A stretch of DNA of 10,720 nt from an uncultured Oscillospiraceae bacterium (GTDB taxonomy: Bacteria; Bacillota; Clostridia; Oscillospirales; Oscillospiraceae), in assembly GCA_934643765.1 (NCBI GenBank), contig CAKUCT010000053.1:1-10720 (forward strand), written 5' to 3'. The translations under genes and the position numbers were made by a program. Shown here one piece after another: positions 1-7,166 of the stretch (positions are counted from its first letter, which is position 1; each line of letters begins with the position of its first letter). Below the pieces are notes generated by a model. The model saw only the letters and a list, made by a program, of their open reading frames with translations, was not told the DNA's origin and ran no database searches.

Positions 1-1
1 G

Positions 2-553
2 ACCGGCAAAGAGGTGGAGTTGCTTCTGGAGCAGCCCCGGACGAGCGATATGAAGGGCTGCCGCGATAAGGCGATGCTGGAGGTCCTGTATGCAACCGGC
101 ATCCGCGTCAGCGAGCTCATCAACCTCAACATTGATGACGTGAGCATCGCAGGCGGCTTTATCCGCTGCGAGTCCGGCGGAAAGACGCGCATCATCCCGC
201 TTTATCCCGAGGCCGTGCAGGCGCTGCACACGTATATTGATGATGTGCGGCTGAAGATGCTGGCAAGTCCGTCGGAGCACTCTTTGTTTGTCAATGTCTC
301 CGGCGAGCGCATGAGCCGCCAGGGCTTCTGGAAAATCATCAAGTTTTATCAGGAAAAGGCGCAGATCGACAAGGACATCACGCCGCACACCCTGCGGCAC
401 AGCTTCGCGGCGCATTTGCTTGAAAACGGCGCAGATCTGCGCTCGATTCAGGAGATGCTTGGTCACAGCGATATCTCTTCTACCCAGGTCTATGCGCACC
501 TAGTCAAACAGAACCTCAAGTCGGTCTATAATAAATATCACCCGAAGGCATAG
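2..553 (+). CDS. xerD: Tyrosine recombinase XerD, 5'-truncated by the window edge
   Basis: This is the C-terminal catalytic part of a XerC/XerD-family site-specific recombinase, which resolves chromosome dimers at dif sites. The reading frame is open to the window edge, so the true start lies upstream; about 183 of a usual 290-300 residues are visible. The full catalytic set is present: Arg in ATGIRVSEL (codon 104-106), a Lys in the GGKTRIIPL beta-hairpin, HTLRHSFAAH (His and Arg), LGHSDIS (His) and the nucleophilic Tyr in STQVYAHL (codon 491-493). The tail ending SVYNKYHPKA and the LLENGADLRSIQEMLGH segment resemble Firmicutes XerD more than XerC. It ends at a TAG followed by a strong terminator, so it is a separate unit from the methyl-transfer genes. 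It is most likely housekeeping rather than a mobile-element integrase, since no att-like repeats or phage genes are visible. Confidence 0.9.
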   Translation, partial: TGKEVELLLEQPRTSDMKGCRDKAMLEVLYATGIRVSELINLNIDDVSIAGGFIRCESGGKTRIIPLYPEAVQALHTYIDDVRLKMLASPSEHSLFVNVSGERMSRQGFWKIIKFYQEKAQIDKDITPHTLRHSFAAHLLENGADLRSIQEMLGHSDISSTQVYAHLVKQNLKSVYNKYHPKA

Positions 554-576
554 TACGCTTTTGAACTGAATGCAGA

Positions 577-616
577 CGATCCTTCCTACACTTTGTAGGA
601 AGGATCGCTTTTTTTA
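577..616 (+). terminator. Intrinsic terminator after xerD
   Basis: A perfect 14-bp stem (577-590 pairing with 594-607) with a 3-nt loop is followed by a run of seven Ts (609-615). It lies 23 bases past the xerD stop and insulates the downstream operon from xerD transcription. Confidence 0.95.
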
Positions 617-641
617 TAAGCAGGTTGTAGCATTTCGTTTT

Positions 642-670
642 CCGACACCCATTGCTATAATTAGTATAAA
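642..670 (+). promoter_or_regulatory. Probable sigma-A promoter of the first methyltransferase operon
   Basis: The extended -10 element TGCTATAAT (653-661) has a perfect TATAAT hexamer and the TGn extension. No good -35 lies 17 bp upstream of it, which fits an extended -10 promoter. A second possible -10, TATAAA (665-670), sits 17 bp downstream of CCGACA (642-647). Either would start a transcript with a short leader before the ATG at 695. I see no B12-box (cobalamin riboswitch) motif in the 554-694 gap. Confidence 0.55.
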
Positions 671-694
671 AGTAACAGAAACGGAGGAAAGCAC

Positions 695-1510
695 ATGATT
701 ATAATTGGTGAAAAAATCAATGGTTCCATTCCGGCTGTGGCCGACGCCATTGCAAGGCGCGACGATGCGTTCATCAAAGAGCGCGCGCTGCTGCAGGCGC
801 AGAGCAATGCGACATTTATTGACTGCTGTGCCTCGGTCCCGGAAAGCCAGGAGCTTGAGACGCTGCACTGGATGATCGACTGCATCCAGTCTGTGACCGA
901 TCTTCCGATTTCGGTCGACAGCCCGAGCGCGAAGGTGCTTTCAGAAGCCTATAAATTCTGCAAGCGGCCGGGCCTTTTTAACTCCGTCTCCGGCGAGGGA
1001 GACAAGATTGCGCGCATTTTTCCGCTCATGGCCATGCCGGAAAACAAGGACTGGGAAGTGATCGCCCTTCTGAGCGACGACACGGGCATCCCCAAAAACG
1101 CGGCGGACCGGCTGCGTGTGTTCGATAAGATCATGGAAAAGGCGAAGGAATTCGGCATCGCGCCGCACCGGATCCATATTGACCCGCTGGTTGAGATGCT
1201 CTGTACGTCGGAAAACGGCATTGAGACGAACATCGAGGTGATTTCCAGCATCCGCAAGCGGTATCCGGATATCCACATTACCGCGGCGGTCAGCAACATC
1301 TCCTTCAACCTTCCGGTGCGGAAGCTGATCAATCTGGGATTTTTGGTGCTGGCGATGAACGCCGGACTTGACAGCGCGATTCTCGACCCGACGAACCGCG
1401 ATATGCTGGGCCTGATCTATGCGACAGAAGCGCTGCTGGGTCTGGACGATTACTGTATGGAATACATCGGTGCGTACCGCGCAGGGCTCATCGGCCCGGT
1501 AAAAAAGTAA
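695..1510 (+). CDS. Methylcorrinoid:tetrahydrofolate methyltransferase (MT II; AcsE/MtgA-like)
   Basis: The 271-residue protein has a pterin-binding TIM-barrel, the family of AcsE and of MtgA of glycine-betaine demethylation. It would take the methyl group from the methylated corrinoid protein and give it to tetrahydrofolate, in the cytoplasm. Residues matching the Moorella AcsE active site are visible: Asp75 in ISVDSPS, Asn96 in LFNSVSGEG, Asp163 in HIDPL and Asn201 in AVSNISFNLP; AMNAGLDSAILDP (220-232) is another family signature. Length is normal for stand-alone MT II (about 260-275) and far shorter than MetH. The start is supported by a GGAGGA ribosome site at 683-688. It is the first gene of the operon, with CP1 46 bases downstream. 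The methyl-transfer direction in vivo is inferred from the neighbouring MT I candidate and reactivase. No CODH/ACS genes are here, so an AcsE role in the acetyl-CoA synthase complex is less likely. Confidence 0.88.
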   Translation: MIIIGEKINGSIPAVADAIARRDDAFIKERALLQAQSNATFIDCCASVPESQELETLHWMIDCIQSVTDLPISVDSPSAKVLSEAYKFCKRPGLFNSVSGEGDKIARIFPLMAMPENKDWEVIALLSDDTGIPKNAADRLRVFDKIMEKAKEFGIAPHRIHIDPLVEMLCTSENGIETNIEVISSIRKRYPDIHITAAVSNISFNLPVRKLINLGFLVLAMNAGLDSAILDPTNRDMLGLIYATEALLGLDDYCMEYIGAYRAGLIGPVKK

Positions 1511-1556
1511 CTGCTCCCAGCTGGGGTGGATACAAGACGTGAAAGGAAGTGCAGTC

Positions 1557-2189
1557 ATGGAAAAATTACAGGAACTGGCGCAGGTTGTCAGCGCAGGTAA
1601 AGCAAAGCTGGTTGGCGGCCTGGTCACAGAAGCGCTGGACGCCGGCGTGCCGGCAATCGATGTGCTGAACACAATGATTGACGCGATGGGTGTCGTCGGT
1701 GAGCGCTTTAAAAATGGCGAGATCTTTGTGCCGGAAATGATGGTTGCGGCCAGAGCAATGAAAAAGGGCGTTGAGGTGCTCAAGCCGCATCTGACGGACG
1801 ACAGCGCGTCCGACGCCGGCAAGCTCATCATCGGCACCGTCGCAGGAGACTTGCATGACATCGGCAAAAACCTGGTGTCCATGATGATCGAAAGCACCGG
1901 CTTTGAGATCATCGATCTCGGCGTCGACGTTCCGGCTGAGCGCTTTGTAGAGGCTGTCCGGGAGCATCCGGATGTCAAGGTTGTTGCGCTCAGCGCGCTT
2001 CTGACGACGACGATGCCCGCCATGCAGGAGGCCGTGGCGCTGCTCAACGCACAGGACTTCCGCAGCCGGATCAAGATCATGGTCGGCGGCGCGCCGATCA
2101 CACAGGAATTTGCTGATGAAATCGGTGCCGACGCCTACACAACGGACGCTGCCTCCGCCGCGCAGAAGGCAAAGGAGCTTGCGTCCTGA
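1557..2189 (+). CDS. Corrinoid protein CP1 (MtgC/MtvC-like methyl carrier)
   Basis: The 210-residue, two-domain corrinoid protein carries the methyl group on cobalt between MT I and MT II. The N-terminal helical bundle (about 1-85) contains the conserved GERFKNGEIFVPEMMVAARAM segment (48-68) that caps the corrin. The Rossmann-like domain (about 88-205) has the base-off/His-on motif GDLHDIGKN with His100 as lower cobalt ligand, S146-x-L148 and G177-G178, which hold the dimethylbenzimidazole tail. Length is typical for the family. The ATG at 1557 is chosen over a GTG at 1539 because AAGGAAG (1543-1549) sits 7 bases before it and the family normally begins close to this point. It lies between MT II and the binding-protein gene. 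Compared with CP2 in this window it has the canonical N-domain. Confidence 0.92.
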   Translation: MEKLQELAQVVSAGKAKLVGGLVTEALDAGVPAIDVLNTMIDAMGVVGERFKNGEIFVPEMMVAARAMKKGVEVLKPHLTDDSASDAGKLIIGTVAGDLHDIGKNLVSMMIESTGFEIIDLGVDVPAERFVEAVREHPDVKVVALSALLTTTMPAMQEAVALLNAQDFRSRIKIMVGGAPITQEFADEIGADAYTTDAASAAQKAKELAS

Positions 2190-2280
2190 GTCAAAACATC
2201 ATTTCGTAAAAACCCACACGACATGTTATCTCGTACCCCTCGCATCCACAAAATGAAATTTACAGATGGGAGAATGTATT

Positions 2281-3561
2281 ATGAAAAAACTTACCGCATG
2301 GATTCTTGCAATACTTATGATTTTCGGTCTCTGCGCCTGCGCAGGTCAGACGAACACGGATACCCCCGCAGCCGAAACAACGACCCAGGAAACAGCCGCC
2401 AGCACGGATGCAGCCCCGAAAACGACAGAAGCGGCATCTTCCGGCGATGTGTTCAAGATTGGCTCTTATCTGCAGCTGACGGGCGCGAACTCCGTGGCCG
2501 GCAACGCGGCAAAGATGGGCGTTGACCTTGCCATTGACTACATCAACAGCAACGGCGGCCTGAACGGCGCAACGATTGAAATTGAGCACTATGACACCAC
2601 CGGCAGCACGGAAGAGGCTGTCAAAGTCGTGCAGAAGATGCTGACCGGCGGCGTTGACTGCGTGCTCGGCTCTGTCAACTCCAACGAGGTTGCAGCCTGC
2701 ATCCCGTATCTGAACGAAGCAAAGGTCTACAACTTCGGCATGGGCACCGGCGCAAGCTGGATGGAAGACCAGTCCATGATCTACACCTTCCGCGCCAGCT
2801 GCAACAACAACCGTACCGTCCCGCAGGACGTCGCAATGATTCAGCAGCTCGGCTACACCACGGTTGCTGTTATGAACTCGACTGACGACAGTGCGAAGAC
2901 CACCGCGGACACCTTCGTGAAGCTCTGTGAAGAGGCTGGCATCACCATCACCACGCGTGAGCAGTGCGACCAGGAGGACTCCGACTTCTCCGGCCAGATT
3001 GCAAAGCTGCTGGCGACCAACGCAGATCTGATCTTCATGTCCCTGCAGGGCAACACCTTTGGCCCCTTTACCAAGCAGCTGCGCAACAGCGGCTACACCG
3101 GTATGATCTGCTCGTCTCAGACGCTCAGCATCGACCAACTGGACATCGCCGGCATGGCGCCGAACACCAACTACATCTTTGTTGCATATCCCTACGTAAC
3201 CTATCCGGACGTTGAGTCCTGCACCATTCCCAACGTTGCAGAGTTCCTGCAGAAGTATCTGGACAAGTACGGCGAGATGCCGCAGCACGAATCGGCTTAC
3301 CGCGGTTGGGATACGGTAATGGTTCTGTATGAAGCGGCCAAGATCGCCGGCTCCAACGACGACGATGCGCTGCGCGAGGCGACCGGCAAGGTTAAGATTG
3401 AAGGTCTTGGCGGCCAGATCGACTTCACAAACGGCGACCGTGAGGCTTACGCATCCTTCAACGGATTCATCAAGTTCGACAACAAGGATCTTCTGTTCGA
3501 CGACTGGATGGCAGAAGGCGGCTACGATGCCTATCTGGAAGCAACCGGCAGAGAAAAGTAA
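2281..3561 (+). CDS. ABC-type substrate-binding lipoprotein, LivJ-like (Peripla_BP_6 family)
   Basis: The 426-residue lipoprotein should be anchored to the outer face of the membrane and capture the locus substrate. Residues 1-19 form a lipoprotein signal peptide (KK, hydrophobic core, lipobox LCAC with Cys20). A Thr/Ala/Glu-rich linker follows to about residue 53, then a type I periplasmic-binding fold starting FKIGSYLQLTGANSVAGN, with GVDLAIDYINSNGGLNGATI typical of the branched-chain amino acid/amide/aromatic-acid binders. The ATG at 2281 is preferred to the in-frame ATG at 2266, because GGGAG (2268-2272) then serves as ribosome site and the product starts MKKLTAW as a signal peptide should. 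No permease or ATPase gene occurs in the window, so its transporter is encoded elsewhere or shared. Members of this family bind amino acids and also aromatic acids, so the ligand is open; linkage suggests the methylated substrate. Confidence 0.9.
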   Translation: MKKLTAWILAILMIFGLCACAGQTNTDTPAAETTTQETAASTDAAPKTTEAASSGDVFKIGSYLQLTGANSVAGNAAKMGVDLAIDYINSNGGLNGATIEIEHYDTTGSTEEAVKVVQKMLTGGVDCVLGSVNSNEVAACIPYLNEAKVYNFGMGTGASWMEDQSMIYTFRASCNNNRTVPQDVAMIQQLGYTTVAVMNSTDDSAKTTADTFVKLCEEAGITITTREQCDQEDSDFSGQIAKLLATNADLIFMSLQGNTFGPFTKQLRNSGYTGMICSSQTLSIDQLDIAGMAPNTNYIFVAYPYVTYPDVESCTIPNVAEFLQKYLDKYGEMPQHESAYRGWDTVMVLYEAAKIAGSNDDDALREATGKVKIEGLGGQIDFTNGDREAYASFNGFIKFDNKDLLFDDWMAEGGYDAYLEATGREK

Positions 3562-3612
3562 GCTCGTAAGTTCGGTTATATTTCGATCATACTGCAAAAA
3601 AGGAGAGATTCT

Positions 3613-4701
3613 ATGATTCCGACGATAGAAGAACGGCTGCAGCGGCACATGGATTTCTGGGAAGGAAAGGATCAGAAGCGCCCGCTCTGTATCGTTCGTC
3701 TCGGCAAAGTATTTTTCAGCAAGGAATTTGAGGCGACCAAAAAGATCATCGAAAAAGGGCACATTGTCACGCCGGATCAGATCGACGTCGACAGCTTCCT
3801 GCCGGACTATGAGCGGATGTATCAGGAGCTGTGCCAGGTGGATATGGATGGCGTCTTCTCGGCAGACCCCTGCACGGGTTTCCCGTGGATGGAGGGCGCC
3901 ATGGGCGCGCAGGTACAGGGAGGCGCCGTGAGCTTTGTCTCGCACAAGACACTCGACGACGTGGAAGATCTGGAAAATCTGAAGTTTGACCCGAACAACG
4001 CCTGGATGCAGAAGTATCTGGAGTTTGTGGAAAAGCTTGAGAAGCTCGGAAACGGCCGCTTCAGCGTAGGCCAGCCGATTCTGCGCGGTGTGACGGACAC
4101 CATCGGCTCTCTGATTGGCCAGACGGAACTCATCTACGCGGTCATGGAAGAGCCGGAGCTGATGAAACGCTCGTTTGATACGATTGTACAGGCCCAGCGC
4201 TGGCTGATCAATGAGCAGTATAAGCGCATCAAGCCCTTCCACGGCGGCTATAACTTTGGCTTCTATCATATCTGGGCGCCCGGCAAGGTGATCTGGTATC
4301 AGGAAGACCTCTGCGCGCTGCTCTCGCCGTCGCATTATGACGAGTATCTGTTTGAAACCTCCAGCAAGTATATTGAAGGTTATGATTATTCCCTGGTGCA
4401 TCTGCACCCGACATCGTTCTTCTGCCTGGATCATATGCTCAAGCTGAAGAACCTCTCGGTTGTGCAGGTGAACAAGGACGTCGGCGGCCCGACCGTGCGC
4501 GAGATGATCCCGCAGTTCCGCAAAATCATCGAGAGCGGAAAGAAAGTTGCAATCGGTCTGGCGCGGCTCAATGCGGATGACATTGACGCCATCTTCGACT
4601 GCCTGCCGCCGCACAGCGTCGCTGTGAACCTGATGGCGGACGATATTGACGACGCCCATCAGATTATGGATTATGTCAACGAGAAGAGCAAGAAGCGCTG
4701 A
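3613..4701 (+). CDS. UroD-superfamily (MtaA-like) protein, candidate substrate:corrinoid methyltransferase (MT I)
   Basis: The 362-residue protein belongs to the uroporphyrinogen decarboxylase/MtaA/CmuA superfamily. In such loci these proteins act as zinc-dependent methyltransferases that move a methyl group onto Co(I) of the corrinoid protein. Visible family features are an N-terminal substrate-contact region (DMDGVFSADPCTGFPW, 77-92), QEDLCALLSPSHYDEYL (230-246), and LVHLHPTSFFCLDHML (261-276), followed by VVQVNKDVGGPTVREMIP (283-300). His263, His265, Cys271 and Cys330 are candidate metal ligands, but the textbook MtaA HxC pair is not present as such. It lacks the RQAGRYLP-type N-terminus of true HemE, and no other heme genes are near. 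An AGGAGA site (3601-3606) supports the start. It is last in the operon, with a terminator 43 bases after its stop. The MT I role is inference from context; the substrate is unknown, with methoxylated aromatics the leading guess. Confidence 0.72.
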   Translation: MIPTIEERLQRHMDFWEGKDQKRPLCIVRLGKVFFSKEFEATKKIIEKGHIVTPDQIDVDSFLPDYERMYQELCQVDMDGVFSADPCTGFPWMEGAMGAQVQGGAVSFVSHKTLDDVEDLENLKFDPNNAWMQKYLEFVEKLEKLGNGRFSVGQPILRGVTDTIGSLIGQTELIYAVMEEPELMKRSFDTIVQAQRWLINEQYKRIKPFHGGYNFGFYHIWAPGKVIWYQEDLCALLSPSHYDEYLFETSSKYIEGYDYSLVHLHPTSFFCLDHMLKLKNLSVVQVNKDVGGPTVREMIPQFRKIIESGKKVAIGLARLNADDIDAIFDCLPPHSVAVNLMADDIDDAHQIMDYVNEKSKKR

Positions 4702-4744
4702 TCGTTCTGCGCGGTGGACGGACCGGCTGCGTAAGTAAACTGTC

Positions 4745-4790
4745 AAAAAGACTGCCGCGCCCCATATCTTGTGGACGCGGCAGTCTTTTT
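4745..4790 (+). terminator. Intrinsic terminator between the two methyl-transfer operons
   Basis: A perfect 15-bp inverted repeat (4745-4759 with 4776-4790), including flanking A and T runs, surrounds a 16-base loop. The A run on the left makes it potentially active in both directions. It ends the MT I transcript immediately before the promoter of the next operon. Confidence 0.9.
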
Positions 4791-4791
4791 C

Positions 4792-4800
4792 TGCTATACT
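4792..4800 (+). promoter_or_regulatory. Extended -10 promoter of the reactivase operon
   Basis: TGCTATACT is a TGn-extended -10 with five of six consensus bases in TATACT. It begins two bases after the terminator stem, so any -35 contact (for example TTGTGG at 4769-4774, spacing 20, weak) falls in the terminator loop and right arm. The resulting leader of about 70 bases (roughly 4807-4877) has a small GC hairpin near 4825-4840 and no recognisable riboswitch. The 4702-4877 gap holds only this promoter and the terminator. Confidence 0.55.
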
Positions 4801-4877
4801 GTATGAGAACCGGTCTGCGGGCAGCGCCTTCTTCGGGCGAAATGCCGGATTGGTTCGTGACAAAATGGAGATATGAT

Positions 4878-6605
4878 ATGGATTTGATTCCTGTTACATT
4901 CCCGGAAGAACATCGGACGCTGCAGGCAGAGCCAGGAACCACCATTTTAGCTGCGCAGATTCAAGCTGGCCTCGTGCCGGACGCGCCGTGCGGCGGGACG
5001 GGGCGCTGTGGAAAATGCCGTGTGGAAATCAGGCGACCCGGCGAAACGGCATGGACGCAGGTGCTGGCGTGCCAGACGGCGATTGAAACGCCGCTGGAGG
5101 TGCGAAGCGTTGGAAAACAGAATGATACACTGCGTGTCCTGACGGCTTCAGAAACAAAAACGCCGGAACCGCTGCAGCCGGTGCTGCGGCAGGTGGCGCT
5201 GCAGCTGGATGGAAGTGAAGATGGGCTTGACGGATGGAGCCGTCTGAAAAAGGCGCTGGAGGCGCAGACGGGTCTTTCCGGCTTGGAGCCGGACACCTCG
5301 CTTGCGTCCGGGCTTTACCTTATGCGTCAGCAAAACAGGGGCGCAATGACAGCGCTCTTGTTCCAGAACCGGATTGTCGGCATGTGGACCGGTACGCGGC
5401 AGGTTTATCTTGCGGCGTTTGATATCGGAACGACGACCATCGCGGGCTATCTTCTGCGTCTGGACGAGCAGGCGCCTGCGGCGTCCGCCGGCATGCGCAA
5501 TCCGCAGACGCAGTACGGTGCGGATGTGATCCAGCGGGCAAATTATGTCCTGCAGAACGGGGACAACGCGCTCTCCGGCTGCGTGCGCCAGGCGATCAAC
5601 GCACTTTTGCAGGAGCTTTGCGACGCGGCGGGTGCGCGCCGGGAGGATATCTATGCGATCAGCGTGGTCGGCAACACCTGCATGCACCATCTGTTTTTAG
5701 GAATCTCGCCGCGCTCACTGGTCAGAACACCCTATATGCCTGCCATATGCGAGCCGCTTGTGCTGCGTGCGGCGGATTATGATCTGCAGGCTGCGCCGGG
5801 GGCGCTGCTTCTGTGCCTGCCGGTGATCGCCGGTTTTATCGGCTCAGACACCGTCGGATGTATGCTCGCGGTGCATTGGGAACAGCTGGAGGAGCTGACG
5901 CTTCTGATTGATATCGGAACGAACGGCGAACTGGTGCTTGGAACAAAAGACCGCATGGTAGCCTGCTCCACGGCGGCCGGGCCCGCGTTTGAGGGCGACC
6001 GGATTCACTGCGGCATGCGCGGTGTTGACGGTGCGGTGGACCATGTGTGGCTTCAGAATGGGAAAATTCAATGGAGCGTCATCGGCGGCGGCCGTCCAGA
6101 TGGCCTCTGCGGCTCGGGGCTGATTGATCTGGTGGCCGCGCTGCGGAGAACCGGAGAAATTGATGAAACGGGCCGCCTGACTGCCGGACGGGATTACCAG
6201 CTCGGCGATACCGGTATTGTGCTGACGCAGAAGGACGTGCGTGAGGTGCAGCTGGCAAAGGGCGCTATCAGCGCAGGCATCGCGCTTCTGACGCAGAAGC
6301 TCGGTGTGCAGTACGCCGATATCCGGCGTGTCTATCTGGCCGGCGCATTCGGAACGTATCTTGACCCTGCCAGCGCCTGCGCCATCGGCCTTCTGCCGTC
6401 GCAGCTGTTGGAAAAAATGATTCCGGTCGGAAATGCCGCCGGTCAGGGCGCGAAAATGGTTCTGCAGCACGAGGCTGCCTGGCAGCGCGCGGCGCGTCTG
6501 GCCGAGCAGACGGAGTTTCTGGAGCTGGCGTCTTTGCCGCAGTTTCAGGATGCGTTCATAGACGCCCTGGAGTTTCCGCCGGCCGGGGAGGACGCGCGAT
6601 GCTGA
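4878..6605 (+). CDS. Corrinoid reductive activator, RACo type (2Fe-2S ferredoxin plus ASKHA ATPase)
   Basis: The 575-residue protein is an ATP-dependent reactivase that reduces Co(II) corrinoid back to Co(I) after accidental oxidation. The N-terminal 2Fe-2S ferredoxin domain (1-75) shows PCGGTGRCGKC with Cys38, Cys44, Cys47 and the distal Cys65. A linker to about 175 is followed by the ASKHA ATPase domain (DUF4445) with FDIGTTTIAGY (181-191), VVGNTCMHHLFLG (263-275), LIDIGTNGEL (343-352), CGSGLIDLV (411-419) and YLAGAFG (486-492). It lacks the C-terminal ferredoxin of archaeal RamA, so it is the acetogen/O-demethylase type; it is a little shorter than the usual 600-640. The ATG at 4878 is chosen over an in-frame ATG at 4803 because the upstream one would leave almost no leader after the promoter at 4792-4800, and TGGAG (4866-4870) precedes 4878. 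Its end overlaps the next gene by 7 bases. Confidence 0.92.
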   Translation: MDLIPVTFPEEHRTLQAEPGTTILAAQIQAGLVPDAPCGGTGRCGKCRVEIRRPGETAWTQVLACQTAIETPLEVRSVGKQNDTLRVLTASETKTPEPLQPVLRQVALQLDGSEDGLDGWSRLKKALEAQTGLSGLEPDTSLASGLYLMRQQNRGAMTALLFQNRIVGMWTGTRQVYLAAFDIGTTTIAGYLLRLDEQAPAASAGMRNPQTQYGADVIQRANYVLQNGDNALSGCVRQAINALLQELCDAAGARREDIYAISVVGNTCMHHLFLGISPRSLVRTPYMPAICEPLVLRAADYDLQAAPGALLLCLPVIAGFIGSDTVGCMLAVHWEQLEELTLLIDIGTNGELVLGTKDRMVACSTAAGPAFEGDRIHCGMRGVDGAVDHVWLQNGKIQWSVIGGGRPDGLCGSGLIDLVAALRRTGEIDETGRLTAGRDYQLGDTGIVLTQKDVREVQLAKGAISAGIALLTQKLGVQYADIRRVYLAGAFGTYLDPASACAIGLLPSQLLEKMIPVGNAAGQGAKMVLQHEAAWQRAARLAEQTEFLELASLPQFQDAFIDALEFPPAGEDARC

Positions 6606-7138
6606 ATTACGAAATGCTGAAGCAGGCGGCTTTAGAGGCAGGGTTTACCGCTGCGGCGCCGCTGCGCGTTGAGACGATTGCGCTTTTGGAAGATGTCCGG
6701 AACATGTGCCAGGCAAACAGCTGCGGGCAATACGGGAAGAACTGGAGCTGTCCGCCGGGCTGCGGAACACTGGACGAGTGCCGTGATCGCGTCGGAACAT
6801 TCCGCGAGGGGCTTCTGGTGCAGACGGTTGCGCAGCTGGAAGACGATCTGGACGGCGAGGGGATGCTGCGCGCCGAGGCGCAGCATAAAAAGACCTTTGC
6901 GGCGTTTCATACACAGCTTCTGACGCTGTATCCGCAGATGCTGGCGCTTGGGACAGGCTGCTGCACGCGCTGTGCGGTTTGTACCTATCCGGACGCACCG
7001 TGCCGGTTCCCGGAAAAGAAGCTTTCGTCCATGGAAGCCTACGGCATGCTGGTGCTGCGCGTTTGCAAGGCCAATGATCTGCCGTATTACTATGGCCCGG
7101 GCACCATTGCGTATACCGGGTGTTACCTGCTTGTATAA
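6599..7138 (+). CDS. DUF2284 cysteine-rich putative metal-binding protein
   Basis: The 179-residue soluble protein has 12 cysteines in two clusters. The first is Cys37, 42, 51, 55 and 61 (including NWSCPPGCGTLDEC) and the second Cys121, 122, 125, 128 and 135 (GCCTRCAVC...PC); Cys156 and Cys175 (YTGCYLL) complete the set. The pattern matches the DUF2284 family, annotated only as predicted metal-binding; cysteine spacing suggests iron-sulfur clusters or zinc. The start has a strong GGGGAGGA site (6585-6592) and overlaps the reactivase stop by 7 bases, so translation is probably coupled. Its position between the reactivase and CP2 makes a role in electron supply to the reactivase, or in corrinoid or metal handling, plausible, but no biochemical function can be read from the sequence. 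Confidence 0.85.
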   Translation: MLNYEMLKQAALEAGFTAAAPLRVETIALLEDVRNMCQANSCGQYGKNWSCPPGCGTLDECRDRVGTFREGLLVQTVAQLEDDLDGEGMLRAEAQHKKTFAAFHTQLLTLYPQMLALGTGCCTRCAVCTYPDAPCRFPEKKLSSMEAYGMLVLRVCKANDLPYYYGPGTIAYTGCYLLV

Positions 7139-7166
7139 CGAACAGATTGAGGAAGGAGGTGTCCGT

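Noticed and set aside
2..553. Integrase of a mobile element carrying the methyltransferase locus
   Set aside because: The sequence matches XerD housekeeping recombinases, a strong terminator follows, and no att repeats, tRNA or other mobile-element genes are visible.
554..694. Cobalamin riboswitch upstream of the first operon (and likewise in 4702-4877)
   Set aside because: No B12-box-like sequence or long structured leader was found in either gap; the leaders are short.
941..2101. 386-codon minus-strand open frame opposite MT II and CP1
   Set aside because: Antisense shadow; both + strand genes show full catalytic and cobalamin motifs.
3613..4701. HemE-type uroporphyrinogen decarboxylase for heme synthesis
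   Set aside because: It lacks the conserved HemE N-terminal motif and heme-gene neighbours, and sits with MT II, a corrinoid protein and a reactivase.
695..4701. Pyrrolysine-type (MttB) methyltransferase with an in-frame amber codon
   Set aside because: No MttB-like protein is present, and no methyl-transfer gene in the window needs UAG read-through to reach its normal length.
2260..4863. Very long minus-strand open frame (867 codons) opposite the binding-protein and MT I genes
   Set aside because: It is antisense to two well-supported genes with family motifs and ribosome sites; the translation shows no domain and comes from GC-biased third positions.
4803..4877. N-terminal extension of the reactivase from ATG 4803
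   Set aside because: It starts three bases after the -10 element, has no ribosome site, and adds 25 residues not expected before the ferredoxin domain.
6948..7166. 73-residue upstream extension of CP2 in the same frame
   Set aside because: It lies within the DUF2284 gene in another frame; the ATG at 7167 has a near-perfect ribosome site and gives the normal family length.
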